Assembly: GCF_027853965.1 (NCBI RefSeq)
Contig: NZ_JAQGLB010000015.1
Coordinates: 124,001 to 188,000 of the forward strand
Direction of reading: 5' to 3'
DNA from: Saccharopolyspora indica
GTDB taxonomy: Bacteria; Actinomycetota; Actinomycetes; Mycobacteriales; Pseudonocardiaceae
Length of the DNA stretch: 64,000 bases
Shown: piece after piece, positions 17,750 to 26,049 of the stretch
Layout of the letters: each line of letters opens with the position of its first letter
Numbering within the stretch: position 1 is the first letter of the stretch
The notes under the pieces: model-generated
What the model saw: the letters and a program-made list of their open reading frames with translations, nothing else
What the model was told of the DNA's origin: nothing
Databases searched by the model: none
Program-made: the position numbers and the translations under genes

Positions 17750-18301
17750 ATGCAGCTACCCACCGCCGTCTTCATCTCTTACATCCACGAGGATGAAGAA
17801 CATCGCAAGCAGGTGTTGAAGTTCGTGCAGTTGCTGGCAAGCATGGGAATCGACTCGGTGAACGACTTCTGGCTCAAGCCGTACCGCCACGACATCGGCA
17901 AGTGGGCCGAGCACTACATCAGGGCATCGGACTACACCCTGGTGATCGCTTCGCCGCGGTTCCGGCTCATCGGCGACGGATACGGCGCTGACCATGAGAA
18001 CGAGGGCGGTCAGTGGGAAATCGCCCTCCTGCGGGAAAAGCTCCAGCAAGCCCGGAGCGAGTGGACTCGACGTATCCTTCCGGTCCTGCTTCCCGGGCAC
18101 ACGAAGGCGGAGATCCCCGACTTCCTCCAACCGTCCGGTGCACACCACTACCACGTCCCGGAGATCACGAAGGACGGTGTCGAGAAGCTGTACCGCACGT
18201 TGACGAAACAGCAGAAGCACGTCAAACCGGAACTGGGGGAGCCGATGGAGTTGCCGCCGAAGTCCGGCCCCGGCTCACCCGGGTGGGAGTCCGGTTCGTA
18301 G
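17750..18301 (+). CDS. Stand-alone SEFIR (TIR-like) domain protein
   Basis: A 183-residue protein that is almost entirely one SEFIR domain. Box 1 is AVFISYIHEDEEH, followed by HDIGKWAEHYIRASDYTLVIASPRFR and ILPVLLPGHTKAEIPDFLQP. The tail is proline- and glycine-rich. In bacteria, SEFIR and TIR domains act either as NAD-consuming effectors or as homotypic adaptors; this one aligns block by block with the SEFIR part of the divergent SEFIR-pseudokinase, including the LPVxLPG segment, so direct pairing between the two is likely. ATG at 17750 is chosen because it sits just before box 1; an upstream ATG at 17699 would add 17 residues. The divergent gene begins about 90 bases away. Confidence 0.82.
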   Translation: MQLPTAVFISYIHEDEEHRKQVLKFVQLLASMGIDSVNDFWLKPYRHDIGKWAEHYIRASDYTLVIASPRFRLIGDGYGADHENEGGQWEIALLREKLQQARSEWTRRILPVLLPGHTKAEIPDFLQPSGAHHYHVPEITKDGVEKLYRTLTKQQKHVKPELGEPMELPPKSGPGSPGWESGS

Positions 18302-18303
18302 CG

Positions 18304-19233
18304 CTACCGCTCCCACCGGATTCCGTAGGCGAACTCCGGCTGCAGGTTGCGGAAGCGCACGTGCACCTCGCCGGCGGCATCCGTTTCGAGCGGTGTGCCG
18401 GTCACCGATCGCAGGTCGTTCTTGAAGACCTTCTCCAGCAGCCCGACCATGCGCGGAGTTCGTGTACCGAACCGGACCGTGAGGGCGAACTCCGCGCAGG
18501 CGCTCTTCGGCACGCACACGTAGTGCGGCAGCATTTCCGCCGCGCGAAACCGTAGCGCGATCTCGTGCTTCTGCCCACGCCGCAACGGTTCAGGTGGCCG
18601 AAGCGTAAGCCCGTTGAGCTTGCTTGATCCGTTCCGCGTGCGCAGCAGGGTCCCACCGGCGAACACATCGACTTTGACGTCATCCGCACCGTGGATCGCC
18701 ATTTGGTCCGAAGCGGTCAGCGGGGTCGCGAGGTCGAGTTCGTCGAGAGATTCGTTGCAGGCCACCACGCTACGGAACACGAAGGCCTCAGGACTCGGTT
18801 GGTCGAGCGCCAGCAGTACCCGCATCCGCTCGGTGTGCCACGAACCTGTCGGCGTTGCCGCAGTCTCGCTGCCTTCGGCGAGCAGCAGGGCCAGTTCTGC
18901 ACATCCTTCGTCGATGCGACGTCGAGCGGTGCGGATGTCGCGATCGATCGCCTGCGCAACCCACGCTTGCCGGTTCTGGAGAAACCGCGACTCAGGGCCG
19001 CTGAGGCCTAACGCCGTCAGCGCGGCTTGTCGTTGTTCACGTCCCAACCACTGGGCCTGCAGAGTTATCGCCTCGATGACCTTCTGGACGGTCCTTGTCG
19101 GCGTGTCGTCGGAGGTCACTCCGCAGGCGGTGCGCAGAGCATCGCCGATCTCGTCAGCTCGCGCCAGACACAGCCCGCGATTCCTGCGAAGCCGCTTCAG
19201 CTCCGCTTCGCAGTCCTCGGCGCTGCTTCCCAA
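18304..19233 (-). CDS. Unknown protein convergent with the SEFIR gene
   Basis: A 309-residue protein that I do not recognise. Residues 1-120 are strongly helical and charged (CEAELKRLRRNRG, LREQ-like repeats, QAIDRDIRTARRRID), while the C-terminal half is beta-rich (KVDVFAGGTLLRTRNGSS, HEIALRFRAAEMLPHYVCV, EFALTVRFGTRTPRM). The predicted start is a TTG at 19233 with GGGAGGG about five bases upstream. Only two bases separate its stop from the convergent SEFIR gene stop, so this gene is probably part of the same island. No signal peptide or membrane segment is seen. A helical N-terminal adaptor with a beta-sandwich C-terminus would fit a sensor or adaptor, but that is a guess. Confidence 0.65.
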   Translation of the reverse strand: MGSSAEDCEAELKRLRRNRGLCLARADEIGDALRTACGVTSDDTPTRTVQKVIEAITLQAQWLGREQRQAALTALGLSGPESRFLQNRQAWVAQAIDRDIRTARRRIDEGCAELALLLAEGSETAATPTGSWHTERMRVLLALDQPSPEAFVFRSVVACNESLDELDLATPLTASDQMAIHGADDVKVDVFAGGTLLRTRNGSSKLNGLTLRPPEPLRRGQKHEIALRFRAAEMLPHYVCVPKSACAEFALTVRFGTRTPRMVGLLEKVFKNDLRSVTGTPLETDAAGEVHVRFRNLQPEFAYGIRWER

Positions 19234-19914
19234 CTATCCCTCCCAGTGATCACGCATTGCTGATGACGTCGACGAATCCCAGTGCAAGTTCCGTATTGGT
19301 GCGACTGAACTGCGCTTGGAAACGGAATATGCCGAGGGATGAGTTTCATTCTGGCGACAATGAGGGGGCGGCTTGAGCGCTGCGCTCACGGTCGTTCAGC
19401 TGGCTGTGGGCCGATTTCAGTGCAGGGTGAACCGGTCGACTGATTCGGCCTCTCGATCAGCTAGCCCATCTCCCTCTGCTCTAGAAGGCCGAATCAACGA
19501 CACCTAAAGGTGTCGGCGGCGCAATGGCGGGGCCGGGGGCCCGCTTGACCTGCGGCGCGGTAGTCTTGGCCGGGACGCTGGTGTCGCAGGCCTGTGACGG
19601 CCTGGGGTGGAACCCGACTGCGCTGCGCGGTAGGGGCTTCGGTGTTGTTGCCACGTGGGCGATGGTCTGCGTTTCAGTCGGGATCGGCTATGGTTTTCGA
19701 CGATCTTCACTCGGATAGAGCAGCTTCTCGCCACATTCGAGAGCTCTTTCACCGCTCCGTGCGATCAGTATCCCGAAATGATCAACCATCAGGTTCCTTT
19801 CGCTGGGGACAACTGGTGTGTGACGAGGTTCGGATTCTTCGTTAAGCGGTATCCAGGGCGGACTCGGTGTGTTGTCATGGACATGGGTGATCATGTTCGA
19901 GGGGTGGGGGACGC
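19234..19914. other. Non-coding gap, comparatively AT-rich
   Basis: No frame here has convincing codon use or a recognisable protein. It contains an 11-bp perfect inverted repeat (19441-19451 and 19486-19496) and a small GACACC-TAAA-GGTGTC hairpin at 19499-19514. It separates the SEFIR-associated genes from the NB-ARC gene and presumably holds the promoter of the latter near its right end. Confidence 0.6.
19441..19496. repeat. 11-bp perfect inverted repeat
   Basis: TGATTCGGCCT at 19441-19451 is matched by its exact reverse complement at 19486-19496, with 34 bases between. It could be an operator, a transcript hairpin or the ends of a lost short element. No transposase remains nearby. Confidence 0.55.
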
Positions 19915-22107
19915 ATGCACGGGACGGCGGACCGCTTGGTCGTTGCCGGTGGAGCGCGCAATGAGGTGTCGGGGTCGGTAGGCACTGTGGTTCAGGCGGG
20001 CACCATCGTCGGTGACGTGCACTTTCAGACGTCCTCCAGCTTGCCGGTTCCACAACAGCTGCCACCTGCACCGGGTGGTTTCGTGGGGCGCAGCGAGCAA
20101 CTGGAGGAGTTGAGCGCTGGCTCATCCGAGCAGTCAGGAACATCGCAGGCGGGCTCGCGGATCACGTTGGTGTGTGGAACTGCGGGTGTCGGCAAGACGG
20201 CGCTCGCGGTGCACTGGGCCCATCAGGTGAGAGCGGACTTCCCGGACGGCCAGCTGTACGTCGACTTGCGCGGCTATGGTCCGAACCGTCCGTTGGACCC
20301 TGGGGAAGTGCTGGCTGGATTCCTGCGTGCCCTGGGCATACCGGTGGAGGAGATCCCAGATGCTCTGACTGAACGGGCTGCGCTGTATCGGAGCCTTCTT
20401 GCTGGGCGGCGCGTTCTCGTGGTGCTGGACAACGCGTGCGCCGAGAACCAGGTACGTCCCTTGTTGCCGGGCTCGTCGTCTTGCCGCGCGTTGGTCACGA
20501 GTCGTCGTGTGTTGTCGGGTCTGATCGTGAGCGAGGGTGCTGCCCTCGTTCGGGTCGATCTGTTGACCGCTGCGGCGGCGTTGGAGCTGTTTCGCACGCT
20601 GGTCGGTGCGCGCGTTGATGAGGAGCCGGCTGCGGCTGATTCCGTGATCAGGTCCTGTGCACGGTTGCCGTTGGCCTTGCGGGTGGCGGGGCAAGCAGCG
20701 CGTCTGCGGCCTTCGATGTCGCTGGCCGACCTCGCCGCGGATTTGAGGGAACGGGAAGTCCAGCTGGATGTCTTGGGCGATGATGATCCGTCGACGTCCG
20801 CGCGAACGGTGTTCTCGTGGTCCTACGAGCAGCTTTCTGGTGATGCTGCAAGGGCTTTTCGTGCGCTGGGGGTGTATCCGGGACATGACTTTGACGCTTA
20901 TGCGCTGGCGGCGTTGCTGGACATCACGTCCCGGGAAGCCGGACGCGCGATCGATTCCTTGGTCCGAGCGCACCTCGTTCAGGATCCGGGCTGCGGTCGG
21001 TTCGACGTGCACGACCTCTTGCGGTCGTACGCCGAGGAGATCGCGGAGCAGCACGACAGCGACCACGATCGCCGCTCTGCCGTGCGTCGGCTGTTCGACT
21101 ACTACTTGCACACTGCTGACAAAGCGGACCGGGTCATCACACCGCACCGTTACCGGATTCCGCTGGAGGGCGTGGTGCGTGCCTCACCGGTGTTCGGTGG
21201 CCACGACGATGCCCTGGCGTGGCTGAACACCGAGCGACCCAACACGACGGCGATATTCCAGGTGGCGGATCCGGTTCTGGACTCGCATATGTGGCAGCTG
21301 GCCTACACGCTGCGCGGCTACTACTTCCTCAGCAAGCAGTGGAAGGACTGGACGGAAACACATGAGCTGGCTCTTGAATCCACCCAGCGCAAGGGTAACC
21401 GCTACGCCGAGGCACAAACGCGAAACAACCTCGGACTGGCGCTGTTGGAGCAAGGAAAGCTGGATGCTGCGGCCGACCATTACGAGAAGGCGCGCAAGCT
21501 CTTCGAGTCCGTTGGTGACATCCACGGTGTGAGCAATGCGCTCGCCAACCGAGCAGGAGTTCTGCATCACCTCGGTGACAACGAGTCGGCCCTGCAGGAG
21601 CTCGAGCGTGCGCTCACCTGCTACGAGCAGACCGGGGCAAGGCGCAACGCTGCGATCACCTTGCGGAGGATGGCTCGCATCGAGATCGACTTGAGGCTCT
21701 TCGACGCTGCCGTCCTGCGACTGGGCCGTGCGTTGAACCTGTTCGGCGATCTCGGGCTGCAGCTGGATGCGGCGATAGCGTTCAACTGCCTTGGCGAAGC
21801 GCATCACCAGGCCGGCAACCAGGTCGAGGCCAGACAGGCGCACGAAAGGGCCGTGACCCTCAGCAACGAATGCGGCAGCCGCTTCGAGCATGCCCGCGCT
21901 CACCACGGCCTAGGTCGCATCGCTGCCAATCAGGGTCGAACCTTGGAAGCTGAGGAGCATTGGGAAGAGGCATTCGCTACCTACACCGCTTTGGGGGCTC
22001 CGGAGGTTAGCGAGCTGAATGACGAGCGGACAACGCTGCGGAAGACACCAGTTCCACGGCAACGCCGAGAATCGCCGCGACAGAATCCCGGTTCGCAAAA
22101 TGAATGA
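19915..22107 (+). CDS. NB-ARC/TPR STAND NTPase with N-terminal VVQAG motif
   Basis: A 730-residue STAND protein. Residues 15-38 (VSGSVGTVVQAGTIVGDVHF) form a short strand-like motif. The NB-ARC domain follows with a bait-region FVGRSEQLEEL, Walker A CGTAGVGKTAL (about 87-97), Walker B-like RRVLVVLDNA, the sensor RALVTSRR and GLPLA-like RLPLALRVAG. A winged helix with VHDLLRSYAEE comes next, and the C-terminal 300 residues are tetratricopeptide repeats (NNLGLALLEQGKLDAAADHYEKA and later copies). Such proteins oligomerise on ATP/NTP when the TPR array senses a signal. No DNA-binding BTAD domain is present, so it is not an AfsR-type activator. It is monocistronic next to the SEFIR island; the effector, if any, is not fused. 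Confidence 0.88.
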   Translation: MHGTADRLVVAGGARNEVSGSVGTVVQAGTIVGDVHFQTSSSLPVPQQLPPAPGGFVGRSEQLEELSAGSSEQSGTSQAGSRITLVCGTAGVGKTALAVHWAHQVRADFPDGQLYVDLRGYGPNRPLDPGEVLAGFLRALGIPVEEIPDALTERAALYRSLLAGRRVLVVLDNACAENQVRPLLPGSSSCRALVTSRRVLSGLIVSEGAALVRVDLLTAAAALELFRTLVGARVDEEPAAADSVIRSCARLPLALRVAGQAARLRPSMSLADLAADLREREVQLDVLGDDDPSTSARTVFSWSYEQLSGDAARAFRALGVYPGHDFDAYALAALLDITSREAGRAIDSLVRAHLVQDPGCGRFDVHDLLRSYAEEIAEQHDSDHDRRSAVRRLFDYYLHTADKADRVITPHRYRIPLEGVVRASPVFGGHDDALAWLNTERPNTTAIFQVADPVLDSHMWQLAYTLRGYYFLSKQWKDWTETHELALESTQRKGNRYAEAQTRNNLGLALLEQGKLDAAADHYEKARKLFESVGDIHGVSNALANRAGVLHHLGDNESALQELERALTCYEQTGARRNAAITLRRMARIEIDLRLFDAAVLRLGRALNLFGDLGLQLDAAIAFNCLGEAHHQAGNQVEARQAHERAVTLSNECGSRFEHARAHHGLGRIAANQGRTLEAEEHWEEAFATYTALGAPEVSELNDERTTLRKTPVPRQRRESPRQNPGSQNE

Positions 22108-22402
22108 ACAATTTCTGCGCGATGGCTCCGAGGCGAGTTGCGCACCAATCACCTGGCTTCGGCTTCCGGATCCTGACCAGCATCCACGCCAACCTGCGAG
22201 AACGGGCACGGCCCACCTGTCCTCGATCGTGCTCGCTGGGACACCCAGGCGGCGCAGGCCAACACTCACGGATGACCTGCGGAAATAGCTCGCGCAGGAG
22301 GCGATTCGAGGCGGTTGAGCGGGGGCGCCCGAGAGATCGTCGGTTGGAGCAGGCGCACGCGCACCTGTGCGGGATCTGGCTACCGGAGGGGGGAAGCGAC
22401 CG

Positions 22403-22999
22403 TCAGATCTTCCCGCCGTGCTCGGCGGTGCGGTGCCTCAGCTGTCGGCTGAAGGTCGCGCAGAAGCTCTCGGACAGCGGTGGCCAGTCCCAGAAGTCGA
22501 AGGCGAGGGAGCCCAGGGCGAAGCCGGGGTCCCACTGCCACTGGGTGACGGGGACGGAAGCGCCGCAGGTGGGGCAGGGGGCGGTGCCCTCACCGGTTTC
22601 CTTCCAGGTGGCGATGCCGTCCTCGAACGGCTGCCAGACCTCGTCGTCCGGTTCGAGCTCCGTCGGGTAGTTGATGATCACCGTCTCGCCCTGGCACCGC
22701 GGGCAGACGGCGGATGCCGCCGCGTCGAGTCCCTGACCGGCCACGTAGTGGTTCCGGCCGACGACGACGGCCACCGGGCCCGGCAGCCAGTCCGGGTTCG
22801 ACGAGCCGGACACGGCTCGCGCCCAGCGGGGACCTCGCACGTAGCCCTTGTCCACGGGATGGCTGAACACCCGGTCGCTGGACAGCTCCCGCGTGATCAG
22901 GCCCTCGGCGACCATCCAGTCGACCATCCGCTCGGCGAGCGGCCCGGCATCCTCGAGGGTCACCTCCACGTCGATGATCCGCTCGAAGTAGTCGCCCAT
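22403..22999 (-). CDS. Unknown protein with two zinc-ribbon CxxC pairs
   Basis: A protein of about 198 residues from the ATG at 22999. The middle has CPRCQGETVIIN and, 40 residues later, CPTCGASVPVTQW, which together could bind one zinc as a ribbon. The N-terminal 60 residues (DYFERIIDVEVTLEDAG, RMVDWMVAEGLI) are helical. The C-terminus is tryptophan-rich (QWQWDPG, FDFWDWPPLSESF) and resembles many small actinobacterial proteins of unknown function found as single genes. It is convergent with the NB-ARC gene across 295 bases in which I see no gene. No membrane segment or signal peptide is visible. Confidence 0.7.
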   Translation of the reverse strand: MGDYFERIIDVEVTLEDAGPLAERMVDWMVAEGLITRELSSDRVFSHPVDKGYVRGPRWARAVSGSSNPDWLPGPVAVVVGRNHYVAGQGLDAAASAVCPRCQGETVIINYPTELEPDDEVWQPFEDGIATWKETGEGTAPCPTCGASVPVTQWQWDPGFALGSLAFDFWDWPPLSESFCATFSRQLRHRTAEHGGKI

Positions 23000-23162
23000 C
23001 GTCCCCACCGCCTGTCGATCTGCTGTGGACACTGTGCCATCCCGCTTCCGGCAGCTGTCCCGGGATCGACGGAAACGTGGAGCTGAGCGAGCCGGCCGGC
23101 ACGCGGGGCGGCGGCCCGGCCACCGCCCCGGTGTGCGTTCGGATGTCGTGCGTGCCGGCAGT

Positions 23163-24419
23163 TCACCGGTTCTCGGCGCGCGGGGCGCCGATGCCCGGAT
23201 CGATCTGGAACGGTCCGGACGCCGACGGCCGCACGTCGAAGTCGAAGATCGCGGTCGGGAGGTAGACCGTCGAGCACGAGTTCGGGATGTCCACCACGCC
23301 GGAGAGCCGGCCCTCGATGGGGGCCGCGCCCAGCAGGAGGTACGCCTGCTCGGGCGAGTAGCCGAACTTGGTCAGGTACTCGATCGCGTGCAGGCAGGCT
23401 CGCTGGTACGACAGGTGCGAGTCGAGATAGCGCTGTTCCCCGTCGAGAGTGACCGAGGTGCCCGAGAAGGCGATCCACTCGCTGAAGCGCGGATCCACCC
23501 GACCGGGCATGAAGATCGCGTGCTCGTGCACGCCGTAGGTCTCCATGCCGCCCCTGATCAGGTCGACGCGCAGGTCGATGAAGCCACCCATCTCGATCGC
23601 GCCGCAGAAGGTGATCTCTCCGTCGCCCTGGGAGAAGTGCAGGTCTCCCACCGAGAGGTTCGCGCCGTCGACGAACACCGGGTAGAAGACCCGGGTGCCC
23701 TTGCTCAGGTTCTTGATGTCCTGATTCCCGCCGTTCTCCCGCGGCGGCGCCGTGCGCGCCGCTTCGGCACCCACCCGCGCCCACTGGTCACGCGGCAACC
23801 CGCCCAGCACGGCGTGCTCCGCCTCGGGCGGGAGCGCCAGCGGCGGAACGCGATCGGGGTCGGTGGCGATGAGGGCCCCCTCCCGGGTGTTCCACCTGGC
23901 CAGCAGATCAGCCGAGGGGGCGGTGCCCATCAGGCCGGGGTGGATGAGGCCTTCGAAGCTGACGTGCGGGACGTGCCGGCTGCTGGCCACCTGGCCGTTG
24001 AAGTCCCAGACCGCCTTGTAGGCGTCCGGGAACTGGTCGGTCAGGAATCCGCCGCCGTTGTTCCTGGCGAAGATGCCGGTGTAGCCCCAGCCCTGGCCCG
24101 CCAGCGGACCGGAGTCCTGCTGCGGGATCGGACCGACGTCGAGGATGTCCACGATCAGCAGGTCACCCGGGCGAGCGCCCTCGACCGCGAACGGGCCGGA
24201 CAGCTTGTGGACCGACAGCAGCGGTGCGTTGAGGATGTCCTCGGCGGAGTCGTCGTTGACGATGGCACCGTCGAACCATTCCCGGCAGTCGACGCGGAAC
24301 GAGTCGCCGGGCTTGACGGTCGCGACCGGAGGAATCTCCGGGTGCCACCGGTTGTGCCCCAGCTTCTGCTGGTCCTCGAAGCGCTTGCCGGAGTCGAGCG
24401 GGAAGATCACTTCAGGCAT
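23163..24419 (-). CDS. fmdA: Formamidase (FmdA/AmdA acetamidase-formamidase family)
   Basis: Hydrolyses formamide, and often short amides, to formate and ammonia. The 418-residue length and blocks such as ALP-type LGHNRWHPEIPPVATV, GDSFRVDCREWFDGAI, RPGDLLIVDILDVGP, GWGYTGIFARNNGG and FSQGDGEITFCGAIEMGG are those of the FmdA family, which uses no nucleophilic CEK triad. The start at 24419 has AGGAG seven bases upstream. It follows an FmdB-like zinc-ribbon gene by 58 bases, the classical FmdB-FmdA arrangement. It lies next to the nicotinate cluster, whose NicD step releases formate and whose NicF step releases ammonia, but formamide is not an intermediate there, so the link may be loose (shared nitrogen scavenging). 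Confidence 0.93.
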   Translation of the reverse strand: MPEVIFPLDSGKRFEDQQKLGHNRWHPEIPPVATVKPGDSFRVDCREWFDGAIVNDDSAEDILNAPLLSVHKLSGPFAVEGARPGDLLIVDILDVGPIPQQDSGPLAGQGWGYTGIFARNNGGGFLTDQFPDAYKAVWDFNGQVASSRHVPHVSFEGLIHPGLMGTAPSADLLARWNTREGALIATDPDRVPPLALPPEAEHAVLGGLPRDQWARVGAEAARTAPPRENGGNQDIKNLSKGTRVFYPVFVDGANLSVGDLHFSQGDGEITFCGAIEMGGFIDLRVDLIRGGMETYGVHEHAIFMPGRVDPRFSEWIAFSGTSVTLDGEQRYLDSHLSYQRACLHAIEYLTKFGYSPEQAYLLLGAAPIEGRLSGVVDIPNSCSTVYLPTAIFDFDVRPSASGPFQIDPGIGAPRAENR

Positions 24420-24477
24420 GTCGTGCTCCTGATCAGGTCGTGACGGGTTCTGCCGGGCCTCGGCCGGTGGCGGGGAG

Positions 24478-24768
24478 TCAGGGACGCGGCAGCTTGCTGT
24501 GCAACGGGTTCTGCGACACCCGCGGCGCCGCCCGGCGGGCCGGTCCCGACGGCAGCGAGGTGACGACCGCCGGCTCGTGCGCCGACGCGGCGGTGGAGTC
24601 GATCAACCGGTACGCCGCGCTGCCGGCTCGGGAGAGGCGCGGCGCGGTGACGCGCCGCCGGGCCGGTTCCCCGCACGCCGGGCAGGCGACCGACGCCGGC
24701 ACTTCCCGCATGGCGAAGCTGAGGTCGAACTCGGTGCCTTCGGGGCAGCGGAACGCGTACAAGGGCAT
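24478..24768 (-). CDS. fmdB: FmdB-like zinc-ribbon protein
   Basis: A 96-residue protein starting MPLYAFRC, the hallmark of the FmdB family, thought to regulate formamidase or amide genes. The second half of the ribbon, ACPACGEP, is intact. The first half has only one cysteine (RCPEGTEF) where most members have CxxC, so metal binding may be altered. The C-terminal 50 residues are basic and disordered-looking, which suits nucleic-acid contact. The start at 24768 lies 5 bases after the stop of a short open frame with a strong ribosome binding site, so translation may be coupled to it. Confidence 0.82.
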   Translation of the reverse strand: MPLYAFRCPEGTEFDLSFAMREVPASVACPACGEPARRRVTAPRLSRAGSAAYRLIDSTAASAHEPAVVTSLPSGPARRAAPRVSQNPLHSKLPRP

Positions 24769-24773
24769 GGCGC

Positions 24774-24866
24774 TCAGCACCCCCGCGACCCGGTGTTCGA
24801 CGCCGGGTCGTTGCCGGTCGTGTCACCAGTGCTGCTCGGCTTGCCTGAGACCGCTGCGCGACGCAT
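24774..24866 (-). CDS. Possible 30-residue leader peptide upstream of fmdB
   Basis: ATG at 24866 is preceded by AGGAGG at about ten bases, the best Shine-Dalgarno in this operon. The frame runs 30 codons to TGA at 24774 and ends ...SNTGSRGC, rich in Ser, Gly, Asn and Thr. Its stop is 5 bases before the fmdB start. fmdB itself has no good ribosome binding site of its own, so ribosomes probably reach it by termination-reinitiation. The short length and position suggest a regulatory leader or simple translation enhancer; no conserved domain is visible. Confidence 0.5.
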   Translation of the reverse strand: MRRAAVSGKPSSTGDTTGNDPASNTGSRGC

Positions 24867-25106
24867 GCGCTTCCTTCCTCCTGGATTCACCTTGCTTGCG
24901 ACGAGGGTTCGACCGCGGTGGCTCGACACCTCGGCGACACCGACCAGAACAACGGAGATTACGAGAGCGACCGCGTCGGAGCCACCGGAGAGCGGCCACC
25001 GGGCGTGGAGCCCAGCAGCGCCGCAACGGTGCAGGTCAGCCGACTGCCGGACAACAGCGGCCAGCCGGTGGAACGGACCGGTGAGCACGGCTGGTGGCGT
25101 CGGCGA

Positions 25107-26003
25107 TCAGCTCAGCTTCCGCAGTGCTCCGCGCACCGCGGCGAGGGCGGCGCCGGGTTCGTCCCAGAAGACCATGTGCCCGGCTCCGGGCACTTCGACG
25201 AGTTCGGCGGAGGGATTGGTCTCGGCGGCTTCCCGCGCGCCCGCGGCGGTGACCACCGGGCTGTCGGCTCCGTGGACGAGGACCGCGGGGGAGGGGACGT
25301 CGGGCCAGTGGGCGAAGAAGTCCTCGGATTCGAACCCGGCGTGCGTTGCCGCGATCGCGGTCCGCGAGCAGGAGGACAGCCAGCGGGCGCGCAGCTCCTG
25401 CTCCCTGCGGGGCCAGCGGGGCCAGGACTGCGCCACCTCGTCGGCGTCGGTGCCGCTGCGGGCCTGGTCGAGTTGGCGGAGGAAGGCTTCGAGGCTGGTG
25501 GGGTACGGGTCCCTGCCGGGTCCGCTCATCGGCGGGTCGACCAGCACGACCCCCCGCAGTTCGTGCTCGCCGGTGGTCGCGGCCAGCGCCGCGATCCGCG
25601 CACCCATGGAGTGCCCGAGCAGGACGGGCCTGTCCAGGTGCAGCCCGGACACGACAGCATCGACATCCGCGGCGTAGCTGGCGAGGTCGTAGCCGTGCAG
25701 TGCGGAGTCGGCGGACGGGCTGTCGGAGAGCCCGCGGCCCCGGACGTCGAGCACCAGCGGACGCACGAGACCGGTCAGGCCGCGCGCCACGAAGTCCATC
25801 GTGATGGCGGGGCTGGTGATGCCGGGCAGGATCAGCACCGGCACGCCGTCGGCCGGGCCGTAGTCGAGCAGGTGCAGCCGGAGCGATCCCGAACGCACCC
25901 ACCGGCTCACCGCGGGGACGTCGCCGAGATCGGCCAACGCCGGTTGGCTCAGGGTGCGGGCAGCCGGCGGTTCGGTCGGGATCAGCGGGAGGGGCGTGGT
26001 CAC
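25107..26003 (-). CDS. nicD: N-formylmaleamate deformylase (NicD-like alpha/beta hydrolase)
   Basis: Alpha/beta-hydrolase of 298 residues that would hydrolyse N-formylmaleamate to maleamate and formate. Visible are the oxyanion-side segment LILPGITSPAITMDF, the nucleophile elbow GHSMGARIA, the acid region VLVHGADSPVV and the catalytic histidine in GAGHMVFWDEP. GTG at 26003 is chosen with AAAGG six bases upstream. Assignment to NicD rests on context: it is the last gene of a run that also encodes maleamate amidohydrolase and a nicotinate-type Mo hydroxylase. By sequence alone it could be any small ester or amide hydrolase. Confidence 0.8.
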   Translation of the reverse strand: MTTPLPLIPTEPPAARTLSQPALADLGDVPAVSRWVRSGSLRLHLLDYGPADGVPVLILPGITSPAITMDFVARGLTGLVRPLVLDVRGRGLSDSPSADSALHGYDLASYAADVDAVVSGLHLDRPVLLGHSMGARIAALAATTGEHELRGVVLVDPPMSGPGRDPYPTSLEAFLRQLDQARSGTDADEVAQSWPRWPRREQELRARWLSSCSRTAIAATHAGFESEDFFAHWPDVPSPAVLVHGADSPVVTAAGAREAAETNPSAELVEVPGAGHMVFWDEPGAALAAVRGALRKLS

Positions 26004-26049
26004 GAGTGGCCTTTCTGGGTCGGTGGGTCGGCGTGCGCTCCGGCGCCGC

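Noticed and set aside
19915..22107. AfsR/SARP-type transcriptional activator
   Set aside because: NB-ARC and TPR are present but the N-terminal DNA-binding and BTAD domains are missing.
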